Counted from the first letter of the stretch, positions 1 through 9,590 are shown. The stretch is DNA of 64,000 nt from Roseibium aggregatum (GCF_017309185.1 NZ_JAEKJZ010000001.1:372001-436000), one strand, 5' to 3'. Translations and numbers: made by a program. The notes: generated by a model not told the origin, from the letters alone.

Positions 1-529
1 CTGTCAGGATCTCGTACAAGGCCCGGTAAGCTGTCGCACTGGACTGCTCCGTTTCGCCGGCATCGAGCGAAAAGCCCAGAACCGAACTGGGCGACATTGC
101 CCTGAGCGGCCCGACGCCGGTCGGGTAATCGATGGTGCCGCCCATGAAAGCCAGGGCGCAGGGACCCGTGCAGGTCTGTCCCGGGCCGACAACGGTGCCG
201 ATCTTCCTGTCCGCGAAGAAATTGGCAAGATCGACTGCGGCGGCATTGTCGCCTCCTTCGCCGGCAAGGCAGACATTCAACCCCCATTCCCCGGCCGCTT
301 CGAACGCCGCGTCGGGTTGAGCCGCCAGATCCCGGAAGGTGTCCTTGAACCGGGCGACGGTGTCACCGTCGATGGGACCGGAGATCTCTACACCGCACTG
401 GCCCGACAGGCGCAACTCTGGGGGAAGAGCCTGGTTATCCAGGACGATGACGTCGGCGCTGGCGCTCGTCGGCAGGGCCAGTAGCGCTGCAAGGAAAAGC
501 GTCAGCGGCTTGAAAGGCAGCAGTCTCAT
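1..529 (-). CDS. Partial periplasmic ClpP-fold-like protein (runs off the left edge)
   Basis: The minus strand is open from an ATG at 529 down to base 1, giving at least 176 residues with the C terminus missing. The first 25 residues form a signal peptide (hydrophobic LFLAALLALP core, cleavage after ASA), so the product is exported. After it come a GQCGVEISGPI segment and later GTVVGPGQTC followed by CALAFMGG. This pattern resembles predicted periplasmic proteins with a ClpP/crotonase-like fold (COG3904-type); that assignment is from memory of the family. It lies 14 bases downstream of the lipoprotein gene at 544-1068 on the same strand, probably as one operon. Substrate and activity are unknown. 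Confidence 0.7.
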   Translation of the reverse strand, partial: MRLLPFKPLTLFLAALLALPTSASADVIVLDNQALPPELRLSGQCGVEISGPIDGDTVARFKDTFRDLAAQPDAAFEAAGEWGLNVCLAGEGGDNAAAVDLANFFADRKIGTVVGPGQTCTGPCALAFMGGTIDYPTGVGPLRAMSPSSVLGFSLDAGETEQSSATAYRALYEILT

Positions 530-543
530 GTCGCCCACCGTTT

Positions 544-1068
544 TCAGCCGACCGGTTTCTGGACGAGGATCTTGTAGTTGAACCGCAGTCCGGTGTTCGT
601 CTCTATCGAGAAGTGATCGTAGTAGTTCCCTTTGCCCGGAGGGGCCTGGTAGTAGATCGCCTGGCCGGTGCTGCGCAGGCCGGCGCAGCGTTGCATGGTC
701 GCCGCGCCGCGCCCGTCGACTGACCTGTTCGGCAGGAAGAAATTGGTGGGCTGAACATAGGCGCGGCCATAGCGGGGCGGCTTTACGATCCGGACTTTCA
801 CCGGGAGCGGCGAGCAGTCCTTGTTCAATCTCCAGCGAATTCCGACTTCCAGAGGAACGCCGGCGATGGCCTCATGCTGTTCGTTGCGGACGACTTTCCG
901 CTTTGAATTCGCGGCCAGGACCGGACCCGTCGACGCCTTCGAACCGTCCCAGGCGTTGTCCGCCAGAAACTTGTTTGCCTGTGTCCACTCCTCCTGAGAG
1001 GGAAGCGTGGAATTGCAACCGGTCAGAATGCCGGCCGACAAGACAGCGGTAAGAACAACGGTCCGCAT
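544..1068 (-). CDS. Hypothetical lipoprotein
   Basis: A 174-residue protein beginning MRTVVLTAVLSAGILTGC: a short charged start, a hydrophobic stretch and a lipobox (LTGC, Cys18), so it should be a lipid-anchored envelope protein. I chose the ATG at 1068 rather than the longer frame up to 1242 because AGAAGGAG lies six bases upstream and the signal peptide starts there. The remainder is basic and contains Cys residues in RLNKDCSPLP and MQRCAGLRS. I recognise no family. It is followed after 14 bases by the exported protein at the left edge, suggesting co-expression. Confidence 0.7.
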   Translation of the reverse strand: MRTVVLTAVLSAGILTGCNSTLPSQEEWTQANKFLADNAWDGSKASTGPVLAANSKRKVVRNEQHEAIAGVPLEVGIRWRLNKDCSPLPVKVRIVKPPRYGRAYVQPTNFFLPNRSVDGRGAATMQRCAGLRSTGQAIYYQAPPGKGNYYDHFSIETNTGLRFNYKILVQKPVG

Positions 1069-1588
1069 GCGAACTCCTTCTGGAACGGATGAGCTTTCGT
1101 GCGCGCACCATAAGTGCCTGTCCAGAGGCACGGGCTCCCAAAATCTTATGCAAAACGGGATTTTTGTTATGGGTTTTGGGTATCGCAAGGCCGGGGCGCC
1201 AGGATCGGAAGTGTGTCCTCCGCGTGGGTCGGGCCGGCGCATGCCGTCAACGATTTTGGAGTACTTGGTTGGCCCGGTCTTGAGTTCAGAGGCGCAAACT
1301 TGGGGAACCCGCCATTTTCTTCGGTGTCATCCCGGACAAGCGCAGCGCAGATCCGGGACCCACTCGCCCTTCCTGTTGGCAACGCTGGATTTTGTTCCAC
1401 TTCGCTCTGAAAATGAGTGGGCCGCGGGTCTTCGCTCCGCTGCGTCCGGGGTGACCACGAAGGGGATTGCGAGGCCCGACGGCAAAAGGCAGAGCCTAAG
1501 CCTTGAGCCAGGACCTATTCTTCAGCGGTTGAACTGGTCTCGGATCTGGACACGGTCCGGGGAGTTGCTGCCGTGAAGCCTACCGGCC
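1069..1588. other. Intergenic region with REP-like repeats
   Basis: 520 bases between hisG and the lipoprotein gene. No convincing gene is seen; the open frames here lack ribosome binding sites and protein-like composition. The recognisable content is a pair of inverted REP-like units (1326-1360 and 1415-1455), annotated separately. The promoter of the lipoprotein gene should lie just above 1069. Confidence 0.6.
1326..1455. repeat. Pair of REP-like palindromic units
   Basis: Unit 1326-1360 starts GTCATCCCGGACAAGCGCAG and ends ATCCGGGACC. Unit 1415-1455 carries the related sequence in opposite orientation and ends CGTCCGGGGTGAC. This type of GTCAYCCCGG...CCGGGACC unit is common between genes of alphaproteobacteria. 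Two similar clusters sit on either side of hisGZS in this window (see 5395-5605). Confidence 0.7.
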
Positions 1589-2557
1589 TCACCCGCCAAC
1601 CTTCTCCTTCAGTGGAGAAAACAGCGGATTGTCCTTCGAAAAGACGTAGTCGAGCGTTTCGACGGTGACCGTTTCCGCGCCTTCCTCGATCAGAAGCTTG
1701 GCGCAGTCGGCGACCGCGTCCTTCGGGCAGAGCACGTTGACGCGGTGGCTGTCGCCGCTGTCGGCGAAGCGCTGCACGGCGCCGACATTGCTGACGGCTC
1801 TCAGCGCCTGGGTCCGGTCGTCGACCTGGGCCTTGACCAGCTTGACGTTGCGCGCGGCTTCCTCCGCCGCCACCCGGTCCAGGATCGCGCGTGCGGCGGC
1901 AAGGGCGGATTGCGACCAGTCGGCGCTCAGCGAGGCGACCAGATTGGCCTGGCTTTTCAGCATCACGCCGTCAGTCAGGATCTTAAGGTTGTTGGCCTGA
2001 AGGGTGGAGCCGGTGGTGGTGATGTCGACGATCAGCTCCGCCGAACCGGCGGCCGGCGCACCTTCGGTCGCTCCGGCGCTTTCCACGATCCGGTAATCGG
2101 CGATGCCGTGCCCGGCGAAGAAGGAGCGGGTCAGGTTGACGTATTTGGTGGCGACGCGCAGACGGCGGCCGTGCCGGTTGCGGAAATCGGAGGCGACGTC
2201 GGAAAGATCCGCCATGGTTTCCACGTCGATCCAGGCTTTCGGCACGGCGACGACCACATCCGCCGGACCGAAGCCGAGCGGGGTCACGATATGGACGGTG
2301 TTCACCGGATCGGTGATGTTCTCATGAACCAGATCGAGCCCGGTAATGCCGAAATGGACCGAGCCTTCGGAAAGGGCGCGCGCGATTTCGGAGGCCGACA
2401 GAAAGGCGATCTCGACATTGTGCAGCCCCTTGATCGCACCGCGGTAATTGCGGGCGCCGCCGGGCTGGAGCACCTTCAGGCCGGCGCGGCCGAAGAACTC
2501 GTGGGTGTTTTCCTGGAGGCGGCCCTTGGAGGGGATGGCGATGATCAGCTTGGTCAT
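1589..2557 (-). CDS. hisG: ATP phosphoribosyltransferase catalytic subunit HisG
   Basis: 322 residues. HisG condenses ATP with PRPP in the first, committed step of histidine synthesis in the cytoplasm. The start [16 protein letters not shown] and the PRPP-binding segment [19 protein letters not shown] are typical. It has a C-terminal extension of about 100 residues beyond the short catalytic core, as I recall for Brucella-type HisG proteins that work with HisZ. hisZ ends three bases upstream (2561), so the two subunits are co-transcribed in the order hisS-hisZ-hisG. No attenuator was sought beyond inspection and none was seen. Confidence 0.95.
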   Translation of the reverse strand: MTKLIIAIPSKGRLQENTHEFFGRAGLKVLQPGGARNYRGAIKGLHNVEIAFLSASEIARALSEGSVHFGITGLDLVHENITDPVNTVHIVTPLGFGPADVVVAVPKAWIDVETMADLSDVASDFRNRHGRRLRVATKYVNLTRSFFAGHGIADYRIVESAGATEGAPAAGSAELIVDITTTGSTLQANNLKILTDGVMLKSQANLVASLSADWSQSALAAARAILDRVAAEEAARNVKLVKAQVDDRTQALRAVSNVGAVQRFADSGDSHRVNVLCPKDAVADCAKLLIEEGAETVTVETLDYVFSKDNPLFSPLKEKVGG

Positions 2558-2560
2558 GGG

Positions 2561-3715
2561 TCAGCCCTCTGAGCTTTCGGCGATGCGGTCCAGCCACATG
2601 GAAAAACCGATGGCCGGAACGTCGTTCTCCGCGCCCAGAAGGGTCACGAGCTTGTCGTAGCGCCCGCCGCCGACCAGAGGACCCTCGACACCGCTTGCCG
2701 GCGCGTGAATTTCGAAGACGAAGCCGGAGTAATAATCGAGACGCCGGCCGAATTCCGCCGAAAACGTCAGGCTGGACGGGTCGAGGCCTTTCCGGGCCAA
2801 AGCTTCCAGACGCTTCGCGAAAGCGGCGATCGGCGTTTCCAGATCCAGCGAAAATTCAGTCGCAAAGCCGCGCAGCATGTCGGAGGCCGTTGCACCGTCT
2901 GCTTTCAGCGAAAGATAGGCGTTGAGCGTTTCGGCGGCCTTGTCATGGCCTTGCGCGCCGCTGGCAAGGGCGGCCTGTTCCAGGAAGCGGTCGGCGATTT
3001 CGCTTGGCGTCCGCCCGCCGACGGCGGAGATCCCGGCAATGGAAAGGAGATCCTCGACCACCGCATGGGCGGCTGCCGGGTCGGCGCCTTCCAGCGCGGA
3101 CAGGAACCCGAGCCGAACGTCGCGGCTGTCGTCGTCCGGTGTGGAGCCTCCGGCCATCCGGCCGATCGCCGCCGACAGTCTGTCGGTTTCGCCGAAGAGG
3201 TCGCGCAGACGGCGGCGCCAGACCGAGGGCAGGTCGAGTTTTTCCAGAATGGCGGCGAAGATCGTCTCGTCGCCGATGCGGATGATCCGGTCCCTGACGC
3301 CGAAGAGATCGAGCGCCTGCACGGAAAGCGCCAGAAGGTCGGCGTCCGCCTCCGCGATATCGCTCCGACCCAGGCTCTCCGCGCCAAGTTGTGGGATCTC
3401 GCCCAGTCCGTTCGGTCGCTGGCGGAAGACGGGGCCGTTATAGCAATAGGCCGCCGGTAGACCGGCGCCGGCAAGGCCCAGGTGATGACGGCACACGGGG
3501 ATGGTGAAATCGGGCCGAAGGCACAGGTCCACGCCGTCCGTGCCGTTGGTCAGAAACAGCCGGCGGCGGATGTCCTCGCCCGTCAGGTCCAGAAAGACGT
3601 CGGCCGGTTGCAGGATCGGTGGGCTGACGAAAGCATGGCCCGCCGCCTTGAACAGGTCCAGCACCGCGTCAATCGCAGTGGGGGCGAGCTCCGGTTTTCC
3701 TCCCGTGGAAGTCAT
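2561..3715 (-). CDS. hisZ: ATP phosphoribosyltransferase regulatory subunit HisZ
   Basis: 384 residues. HisZ is a catalytically dead paralogue of the histidyl-tRNA synthetase core that forms a hetero-octamer with HisG and mediates histidine feedback. Class II synthetase-like segments are present: LRPDFTIPVCRHHL near residue 65, FRQRPNGLGEIPQLGAESLG, and RRLDYYSGFVFEIH near the C terminus. It lacks the anticodon-binding domain of true HisS, consistent with its shorter length. It lies between hisS (3 bases upstream) and hisG (3 bases downstream). Confidence 0.93.
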   Translation of the reverse strand: MTSTGGKPELAPTAIDAVLDLFKAAGHAFVSPPILQPADVFLDLTGEDIRRRLFLTNGTDGVDLCLRPDFTIPVCRHHLGLAGAGLPAAYCYNGPVFRQRPNGLGEIPQLGAESLGRSDIAEADADLLALSVQALDLFGVRDRIIRIGDETIFAAILEKLDLPSVWRRRLRDLFGETDRLSAAIGRMAGGSTPDDDSRDVRLGFLSALEGADPAAAHAVVEDLLSIAGISAVGGRTPSEIADRFLEQAALASGAQGHDKAAETLNAYLSLKADGATASDMLRGFATEFSLDLETPIAAFAKRLEALARKGLDPSSLTFSAEFGRRLDYYSGFVFEIHAPASGVEGPLVGGGRYDKLVTLLGAENDVPAIGFSMWLDRIAESSEG

Positions 3716-3718
3716 CGT

Positions 3719-5185
3719 TCAGCCCTCGCTTGCCCGTTTACGGTCGTCCTCGTGACCGTCCAGAAGTCCGCGCACGGTCTCTACCAGATCGGCTTCCTTG
3801 ACGGTGACCTGCGCCGGCCGGCTTTCGCGCCAGGTGATGTTGTCGGTAATCTCTTCCGACAGCCGCTTGCCCTCGATCAGATCCTTGATCTGGATCTCGC
3901 CCGCCTCGCGCTCATCGGAGCCCTGGATGACCGCCACCGGGCAGCCGCGCCGGTCGGCGTATTTCAGCTGGTTGCCGAATTTCTTCCAGTTGCCCTGGTA
4001 CATCTCCGCCCGGATGCCCGCCTGGCGCAGGTCCTGCACCATTTTCTGGTACTTGCCGAGCGCAGCGACATCGCCGTCCATGACGGTGACCAGAACCGGG
4101 GCGACGACGTCGGCTGTACCCAGTTTGCCGAGGTTCTTCAGCGCGGTCATCAGGCGCGACACGCCGATGGAAAAGCCGGTCGCCGGAACGTCTCGGCCGG
4201 TAAAGCGCTTGACCAGCCCGTCATAGCGCCCGCCGCCACCGACGGACCCGAACTGGACGACTTCGCCCTTCTCGTTGGTCACGTCGAACAGCAGTTCGGC
4301 CTCGTAGACGGGGCCGGTGTAATATTCCAGGCCGCGGACGACGGAAGGGTCGATCTTGATGCGGTCCTCGCCGTAGCCGCAGGAGGCGAAGATCGCGGCC
4401 ATCGTGTTCAGTTCCGAAATCCCTTCATTCTCGAGAGATCCCGTTCCGGAAACGAAAGCGGCGATGGTGTCGATGGCTGCGGCGTCCAGTTCCGCGCCCT
4501 TGGTGAAGTCGCCGCTTTCGTCCTTGCGGCCTTTGCCCAGAAGCAGACGCACACCCTCGATGCCGAACTTGTCGAGCTTGTCGATGGCGCGCAGCACCGT
4601 GAGGCGCCGCTCGGCGTTGTCCTCACCGCCGAGACCGATGGAATCCAGAACGCCGTCGAGAACCTTGCGGTTGTTCACCCGGATTACGTATTGCCCGCGC
4701 GGAATGCCGAGAGCTTCCATCGTGTCCGACATCATCATGCACATTTCCGCGTCCGCCTGGACGCCGGGCGCGCCGACTGTGTCGGCATCGAACTGCATGA
4801 ACTGGCGGAACCGGCCCGGTCCCGGTTTCTCGTTGCGGAACACCCAGCCGGCCCGATAGGTGCGGTAGGGAAGCTGGATCTCGTTGATCAATTCAGACAC
4901 ATGGCGGGCGAGCGGGGCGGTCAGGTCGTAGCGCAGGCTCATCCACTGCTCGTCGTCGTCCTGCACGGAAAACACCCCGGCGTTCGGCCGGTCGGTGTCA
5001 GGCAGGAACTTGCCGAGGCAGTCCGTGTATTCGAAGGCCGGCGTTTCGACCGGATCGAAGCCGTATTGCTCGTAGACCGCACGGATCTTGGCGAGCATCT
5101 CGTCCGTGGCACGGATGTCGGCGGCGGAACGGTCGACAAAGCCCCGGGGCAGCCGGGCCTTCAGTTTGTTCGGTTTCTTGGCCAT
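3719..5185 (-). CDS. hisS: Histidyl-tRNA synthetase
   Basis: 488 residues. Charges tRNA-His with histidine. Class II motif 2 is visible in [15 protein letters not shown], and the histidine-specific motif in [25 protein letters not shown] is the motif 3 region. The anticodon-binding domain follows from about residue 385. I chose ATG 5185 because AAGGACTTC precedes it; the longer frame to 5260 adds residues with no counterpart in the family. First gene of hisS-hisZ-hisG, placing the synthetase next to its own non-catalytic paralogue HisZ. Confidence 0.95.
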   Translation of the reverse strand: MAKKPNKLKARLPRGFVDRSAADIRATDEMLAKIRAVYEQYGFDPVETPAFEYTDCLGKFLPDTDRPNAGVFSVQDDDEQWMSLRYDLTAPLARHVSELINEIQLPYRTYRAGWVFRNEKPGPGRFRQFMQFDADTVGAPGVQADAEMCMMMSDTMEALGIPRGQYVIRVNNRKVLDGVLDSIGLGGEDNAERRLTVLRAIDKLDKFGIEGVRLLLGKGRKDESGDFTKGAELDAAAIDTIAAFVSGTGSLENEGISELNTMAAIFASCGYGEDRIKIDPSVVRGLEYYTGPVYEAELLFDVTNEKGEVVQFGSVGGGGRYDGLVKRFTGRDVPATGFSIGVSRLMTALKNLGKLGTADVVAPVLVTVMDGDVAALGKYQKMVQDLRQAGIRAEMYQGNWKKFGNQLKYADRRGCPVAVIQGSDEREAGEIQIKDLIEGKRLSEEITDNITWRESRPAQVTVKEADLVETVRGLLDGHEDDRKRASEG

Positions 5186-5792
5186 GAAGTCCTTGGATCC
5201 TGGCGAGTGTCGCGCCGGTTTCAAGGCTTTCGAAAAGCCCCGGCGTCCGGCGCCAAGCATGTTGCGGCTGTCCTAGACGAAACAGGGCTTTAGGGCAAGA
5301 CGGCTGGAAAGGTGGAAGGGGAGGGAGCAGTGTACACGCCACAGCCAATTTCTCGGAGAAGTGCCGGAATTTCAGCGTGTCCCAACAAATGCGTGTCACC
5401 CCGGGCGAGCGTAGCGAGACCCGGGACCTACTCATTTGCAGAGCTTGGCAGGTTTATCACGTGGGGCTTGCGAACATAGCAACCGTTTTTTAGGTCAAGA
5501 GGCGAGTGGGCCCCAGATCTCCGCTGCGCTTCGTCCGGGGTGACAACGGAGGAATATGGTTATGGCATAGATCCCGGCCTTCCGCTGCGCTGTAGCCGGG
5601 ATGACAATTTCTCAGGTAGGCCACATTTCGCGCACAGTCGCCGCGCAAAAGGCGGCAAAGCCAAGGGATGCGGTTGGAAAACCATCTGTCTTTTCTTGTT
5701 TTTAATTTCTGCCGGGCTATTGTCCGCGCGATTTTGTCAGACGGAAGCCGAATGGCGGGAAAGCGCCTCGAACCGGCGGACGCGGAGTGCGA
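5186..5792. other. Intergenic region upstream of hisS and of the glycosyltransferase gene
   Basis: 607 bases between two divergently transcribed genes. It should hold both promoters. It contains three REP-like units (5395-5428, 5508-5544, 5571-5605), annotated separately. The open frames through it show no protein-like features, and no structured RNA was recognised. Confidence 0.6.
5395..5605. repeat. Cluster of three REP-like units
   Basis: Unit 5395-5428 begins GTCACCCCGGGCGAGCGTAG. Units 5508-5544 (ending TCGTCCGGGGTGAC) and 5571-5605 (ending TAGCCGGGATGAC) run in the opposite sense, so the first can pair with the other two. The sequence family matches the pair at 1326-1455. The units differ at several positions, as expected of old dispersed copies. 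Confidence 0.7.
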
Positions 5793-6950
5793 ATGGAAAA
5801 TGCGGTGAGCTTGGCGGATGAGATGACCAGTGGTGGCGGCGCTCCAAATCCCGTCCCGGCCGCGGATGCCGCCGAACTCAGCGTGATCCTGCCAAGCTTC
5901 AACGAAGCCGAGAATATCCCGATCCTGATCGATCTCCTGAAGGCTGCCCTGGACGGCATTGCCTGGGAAGCCATCGTCGTCGACGACAATTCTCCGGACG
6001 GCACGGCGGAGGTCGCCAGAAACATTGCGCGGATCGACCCGAAAGTGCGCGTCATCCGGCGCATTGGCAGGCGTGGCCTTTCCGGAGCGTGTATCGAGGG
6101 CATGCTGGCCTCGTCCGCACCCTATGTCGCGGTGATGGACGCCGACCTTCAGCACGACGAGACCATGCTGCCGAAGATGCTCGCGGAACTGAAAGGCGGC
6201 GATACGGATCTCGTTGTCGCCAGCCGGAATGTCGAGGGGGGAACCGTTGGTGAGGGCCTGTCTTCCATTCGCGCCTGGGGCTCGAACATCGCCAACGGAC
6301 TGGCGCAGAAACTCCTGAACGTCACCCTGAAGGACCCGATGAGCGGCTTCTTCATGATCCGCCGGGAGAAGGCGGAAGCGCTGGCGCCGAAATTGTCCTC
6401 GCAGGGCTTCAAGATCCTGCTGGATCTGGTGTCGAGCGCCGGCGGTGCGCTCAAGATCAAGGAACTGCCTTTCACCTTCCGCGAGCGCCAGCATGGCGAG
6501 AGCAAGCTCGATACCCTGGTGACCTTCGATTATTTCGGCCTGCTGCTGGCCAAATATTTCGGCAACGTCGTCTCTGTCCGCTTTCTGATGTTCGGCCTTG
6601 TGGGCGCCAGCGGCCTGTTCGTTCACCTTGCGGCGCTGAGAGTGTTCCTGCTCGGCGGGGTGGAGTTCAATCTGGCGCAGACAGCGGCGTCTTTCGTAGC
6701 CATGACGACCAACTTCTTCCTGAATAACCAGCTTACCTACCGGGACCGCAGGTTGCGCGGCCTCCGGGCGCTGATCGGCCTTTTCACATTCTACGCTGTG
6801 TGTTCGGTTGGCGTTCTCGCCAATGTCGGCGTCGCCAACCTGATCTATGCGGACCCGGCCTACTGGTGGTTTGCCGGAACGGCGGGCGCGATCATGGGCG
6901 CGGTCTGGAACTACGCCGCAAGCTCCGCGCTGACCTGGCGCAAGAGCTGA
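5793..6950 (+). CDS. Polyprenyl-phosphate glycosyltransferase (DPM1-like GT2) fused to a GtrA domain
   Basis: 385 residues. The N-terminal 235 residues are a GT2 domain: LSVILPSFNEAENIPILI, VVDDNSPDGTAE, and MDADLQHD (the DxD metal/nucleotide site). LKDPMSGFFMIRRE and RERQHGESKL are typical of dolichol/polyprenol-phosphate mannose or glucose synthases. The C-terminal 120 residues are a GtrA-type four-helix membrane domain (FLMFGLVGASGLFVHL, NFFLNNQLTYRDR). It would load a sugar onto a polyprenyl phosphate on the inner face of the membrane. ATG 5793 is preferred over the in-frame GTG 5787 because GGAG lies at 5784-5787. The next gene encodes a transferase that could use this lipid-linked donor. 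Confidence 0.9.
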   Translation: MENAVSLADEMTSGGGAPNPVPAADAAELSVILPSFNEAENIPILIDLLKAALDGIAWEAIVVDDNSPDGTAEVARNIARIDPKVRVIRRIGRRGLSGACIEGMLASSAPYVAVMDADLQHDETMLPKMLAELKGGDTDLVVASRNVEGGTVGEGLSSIRAWGSNIANGLAQKLLNVTLKDPMSGFFMIRREKAEALAPKLSSQGFKILLDLVSSAGGALKIKELPFTFRERQHGESKLDTLVTFDYFGLLLAKYFGNVVSVRFLMFGLVGASGLFVHLAALRVFLLGGVEFNLAQTAASFVAMTTNFFLNNQLTYRDRRLRGLRALIGLFTFYAVCSVGVLANVGVANLIYADPAYWWFAGTAGAIMGAVWNYAASSALTWRKS

Positions 6951-6974
6951 TCAAGAAACATTCGAGACCTCGTT

Positions 6975-8477
6975 TTGAGCAAAGAGCCTACATCCGCGGA
7001 GTTGCCGTTTTTTCTTCGGCCTGCGGGGCTGTTGGTCATTGTCGGAATTCTGTCGGCCGTAAAACTCTTTGCCGCCGGCAACGCCCACTTCGTCGAGGAC
7101 GAGGCCTATTACCGGATCTGGGGCCTTTATCCGGCCCTGAGCTATTACGATCATCCGCCGATGATCGGCTGGTGGATCGCGCTGGGCCAGATGCTCTTCG
7201 GCGATACGGTGTTCGCGGTGCGGGCGCTTGTGGTCCTCATGGGGCTCGCCGGGTCGCTCGCGCTCTGGCGCACGGCGGCCATTCTCTTTGACCGGCGCGT
7301 CGCCGGCTGGTCGGTGCTGCTGCTCAACACCACGCTTTTGCTCGGGATCGGCGGTATTCTGGCGACGCCGGACGCGCCATCCGTTTTCTACTGGGGCCTG
7401 AGCCTGTGGGCGCTGGCCGAACTCAGCCGCTCGAAAAACGCCAACTGGTGGCTCGCCGTCGGTCTCATGGCAGGGCTCGGCCTGCTGTCGAAATACTCTG
7501 TCCTTTTCCTCGGCGCCGGCATCGTGCTCTGGCTCTTGTGGGTGCCGGAAGCCCGCCGCTGGTGGACCTCCTGGCAGCTTTGGGCGGGCGGTTTGATCGC
7601 GCTTCTGTGCTTTGCGCCGGTGCTTTACTGGAATCAGACCCACGACTGGCTGAGTTTCGAAAAGCAGTTCGGGCGCGCGGGCAACGGCGGCTTCACGTTC
7701 AAGTATATTTTCGAGTATCTGGGCGCGCTTTTCGGCCTGCTCAATCCGCTCACGGCGGTTTTGAGCGTGATGGGGGCGGGGATCCTCCTCAAGGGGCTCA
7801 AGCGGAAGGATAGCGCGGCGTCTCTCGTTCTACTGACCAGCCTGCCGTTCTTTTTCTATCTGATTGTCCACGCGTTCCATGCCCGCGTTCAGGCCAACTG
7901 GCCGGCGCCGCTCTTTCCCGCGTTCGCGATGATGGCCGCCAGTTTCGTCGCCGGATGCGGGGCCGGGCAACGGTTCTGGCCCCGCTTCGCCATCGGTGGA
8001 ATCCTGGTTGGCATGCTTGCCGCCGTCCTGGTCCAGTTCCATGCGGTCTCTCCGCTCACCGGCCAACTGGCCCGCAAGGACCCGACCTTTCAGTTGCGCG
8101 GCTGGCCCGAGATCGGGCGAGAGCTTCGTGCGATCGCCGAAGCCGAGCAGGCGAACTATGTCGCGACCACCAGCTACGGCCTGAACGGCCAGCTCGACTT
8201 TCTCCAGAAAGATGGCCTTCCCGTCATCCAGTTGACCGAGCGCATCCGGTATGTGATGGCGCCGCAGCCGTCCATGGATCTGTTTGACCGGCCCGGCATT
8301 TATGTGACGGAGAAGCGCCGGGACAATGCACGCTTGCTCAGGAAGTCCTTCGCCAAGGTGGAAAAGCGCGCTGAACTGGTACGCGAGGTCGACGGCGTGC
8401 CGCTGGAGACACTGAACGTCTACAAGGTAGAGGGCCGTATCGGGCCGGTATTCGAGCCGATTCCCTATCGCCGGTAA
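6975..8477 (+). CDS. ArnT/PMT-like membrane glycosyltransferase
   Basis: 500 residues with about ten or more hydrophobic segments. The first periplasmic loop carries HFVEDEAYYRIWG and SYYDHPPMIGWW, matching the acidic D/E motif and the YYDHPP motif of the ArnT/dolichol-mannosyltransferase-like (GT39/GT83) superfamily. Such enzymes move a sugar from a polyprenyl phosphate donor to lipid or protein outside the membrane. It starts with TTG 6975, 24 bases after the GT2-GtrA gene, which plausibly makes its donor. The acceptor is not determined; lipid A or another envelope glycan is possible. Confidence 0.85.
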   Translation: MSKEPTSAELPFFLRPAGLLVIVGILSAVKLFAAGNAHFVEDEAYYRIWGLYPALSYYDHPPMIGWWIALGQMLFGDTVFAVRALVVLMGLAGSLALWRTAAILFDRRVAGWSVLLLNTTLLLGIGGILATPDAPSVFYWGLSLWALAELSRSKNANWWLAVGLMAGLGLLSKYSVLFLGAGIVLWLLWVPEARRWWTSWQLWAGGLIALLCFAPVLYWNQTHDWLSFEKQFGRAGNGGFTFKYIFEYLGALFGLLNPLTAVLSVMGAGILLKGLKRKDSAASLVLLTSLPFFFYLIVHAFHARVQANWPAPLFPAFAMMAASFVAGCGAGQRFWPRFAIGGILVGMLAAVLVQFHAVSPLTGQLARKDPTFQLRGWPEIGRELRAIAEAEQANYVATTSYGLNGQLDFLQKDGLPVIQLTERIRYVMAPQPSMDLFDRPGIYVTEKRRDNARLLRKSFAKVEKRAELVREVDGVPLETLNVYKVEGRIGPVFEPIPYRR

Positions 8478-8604
8478 GCTCTGACCTCAAAAATGCTCCG
8501 GCAGAAAATTCATGGTCACGGAAAGTAAGCCTTGAAATGACATGATCTATGATTCAGGTTTCGGGGAACCTACTACCCTCTGCGTGAATCGTTCCCGACT
8601 CTTG

Positions 8605-9402
8605 ATGAAGCGAATTACCCTCGGTGCTCTGGATTACGGCCTCGCCTTCGGCGTGGACAGGGCCTTGCGCGAATTGGTTGAAAACGGTCGCCTGAGCGCG
8701 CTTGGCGCGCTGGTGGCGACCGAGCTGTGGCCGCGCGAGTTCCGACCGCTGCAGGAGACGGTCGAAAAGGTTGGCAAGAAGGCGATGTTCGGCGTGACGC
8801 TCGCCTTCAGCGGCGACCGGGTCGCGCCGGTCAGTACGCGGATGCAGGAGATCTATGGCGGCCGCATGCTCAGCAGCGGGCAGATCCACCGGCGGGCTTT
8901 CCTGAGGCTTCTGCCGGACGAACTGCTTCTGGAAGAGGCGCAGGCGCAGCTGGCCCGCTACAGCGTGCTCATGAAGCGTCAGCCGGACTTCGTGGCCGTT
9001 CGCGAAGGTCTGCTGTCACGGACCTCGCTGGCCCGGATCGTCTTCAAGGCAATCGCGCACGCCGACTATGAAACGCCGCCGCTCGTCGTGTCGCCCGTCA
9101 ACCCGGGCCTGACGGCGCTGCGTCTTGCGCGGATCGCCAAGTCGTTCGGCCTGGAAATGCTGCCGAAGGCCGATCCGCTGCCGGCAACGAGCGATGCGGA
9201 GGAATTGCATCGTCTCCTGCTGAACCATTTCGACGGCATGAGCGATCGCAGCTTCGTCGCCGCGATCCCGGGACGGCCGGACGAACGGCTCAATCGGGAC
9301 GAACCAAGAAAGAAAGTCGCGATCCGGGAGTGCCAGTACGAGGTGCTGGCGAGCGTTCGCTTCTTCCACACTTTGGAAAAGAAGGACGTATTCTTGAATT
9401 AA
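8605..9402 (+). CDS. Degenerate ChbG/HpnK (YdjC-like) family protein
   Basis: 265 residues from ATG 8605; an in-frame ATG at 8542 is possible, neither has a strong ribosome binding site. The start MKRITLGALDYGLAFGVDRAL aligns with the LIINADDFGLSPGVNRAI opening of ChbG/HpnK deacetylases, but ADDFG reads ALDYG, so one of two conserved aspartates is gone. The GLHLNLT metal-binding strand reads FGVTLAFSG, with the His lost. It is therefore unlikely to be a normal metal-dependent deacetylase. Its position after two glycosyltransferases suggests a role in the same envelope glycan pathway. Confidence 0.6.
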   Translation: MKRITLGALDYGLAFGVDRALRELVENGRLSALGALVATELWPREFRPLQETVEKVGKKAMFGVTLAFSGDRVAPVSTRMQEIYGGRMLSSGQIHRRAFLRLLPDELLLEEAQAQLARYSVLMKRQPDFVAVREGLLSRTSLARIVFKAIAHADYETPPLVVSPVNPGLTALRLARIAKSFGLEMLPKADPLPATSDAEELHRLLLNHFDGMSDRSFVAAIPGRPDERLNRDEPRKKVAIRECQYEVLASVRFFHTLEKKDVFLN

Positions 9403-9483
9403 GAGGCGCCGCGACCCGATGGGTTTGCTTTGATGGCGGTTTGTATAGGGTGTGCAGGAACACTCTTCCAAAGCCCTGAAACG

Positions 9484-9517
9484 AAAAAACGGCCCTGCGG
9501 GGAACAGGACCGTTTTT
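9484..9517 (+). terminator. Rho-independent terminator
   Basis: AAAAACGGCCCTG (9484-9496) can pair with CAGGACCGTTTTT (9505-9517) with one mismatch around a GCGGGGAA loop, ending in a run of five T. It would end transcription of the 5.8-9.4 kb glycan genes. Confidence 0.7.
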
Positions 9518-9590
9518 CGTGGAGGCCGGAAGAGGGAGGGGTAACCCGCTTCCATGTACATTTATATAGGGCTAATTTGATCGAATGCAC

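Noticed and set aside
2561..3715. A second histidyl-tRNA synthetase
   Set aside because: It lacks the anticodon-binding domain and has HisZ length and position.
3482..5293. A 603-codon open frame opposite hisS
   Set aside because: Shadow of hisS; composition is that of a reversed coding strand.
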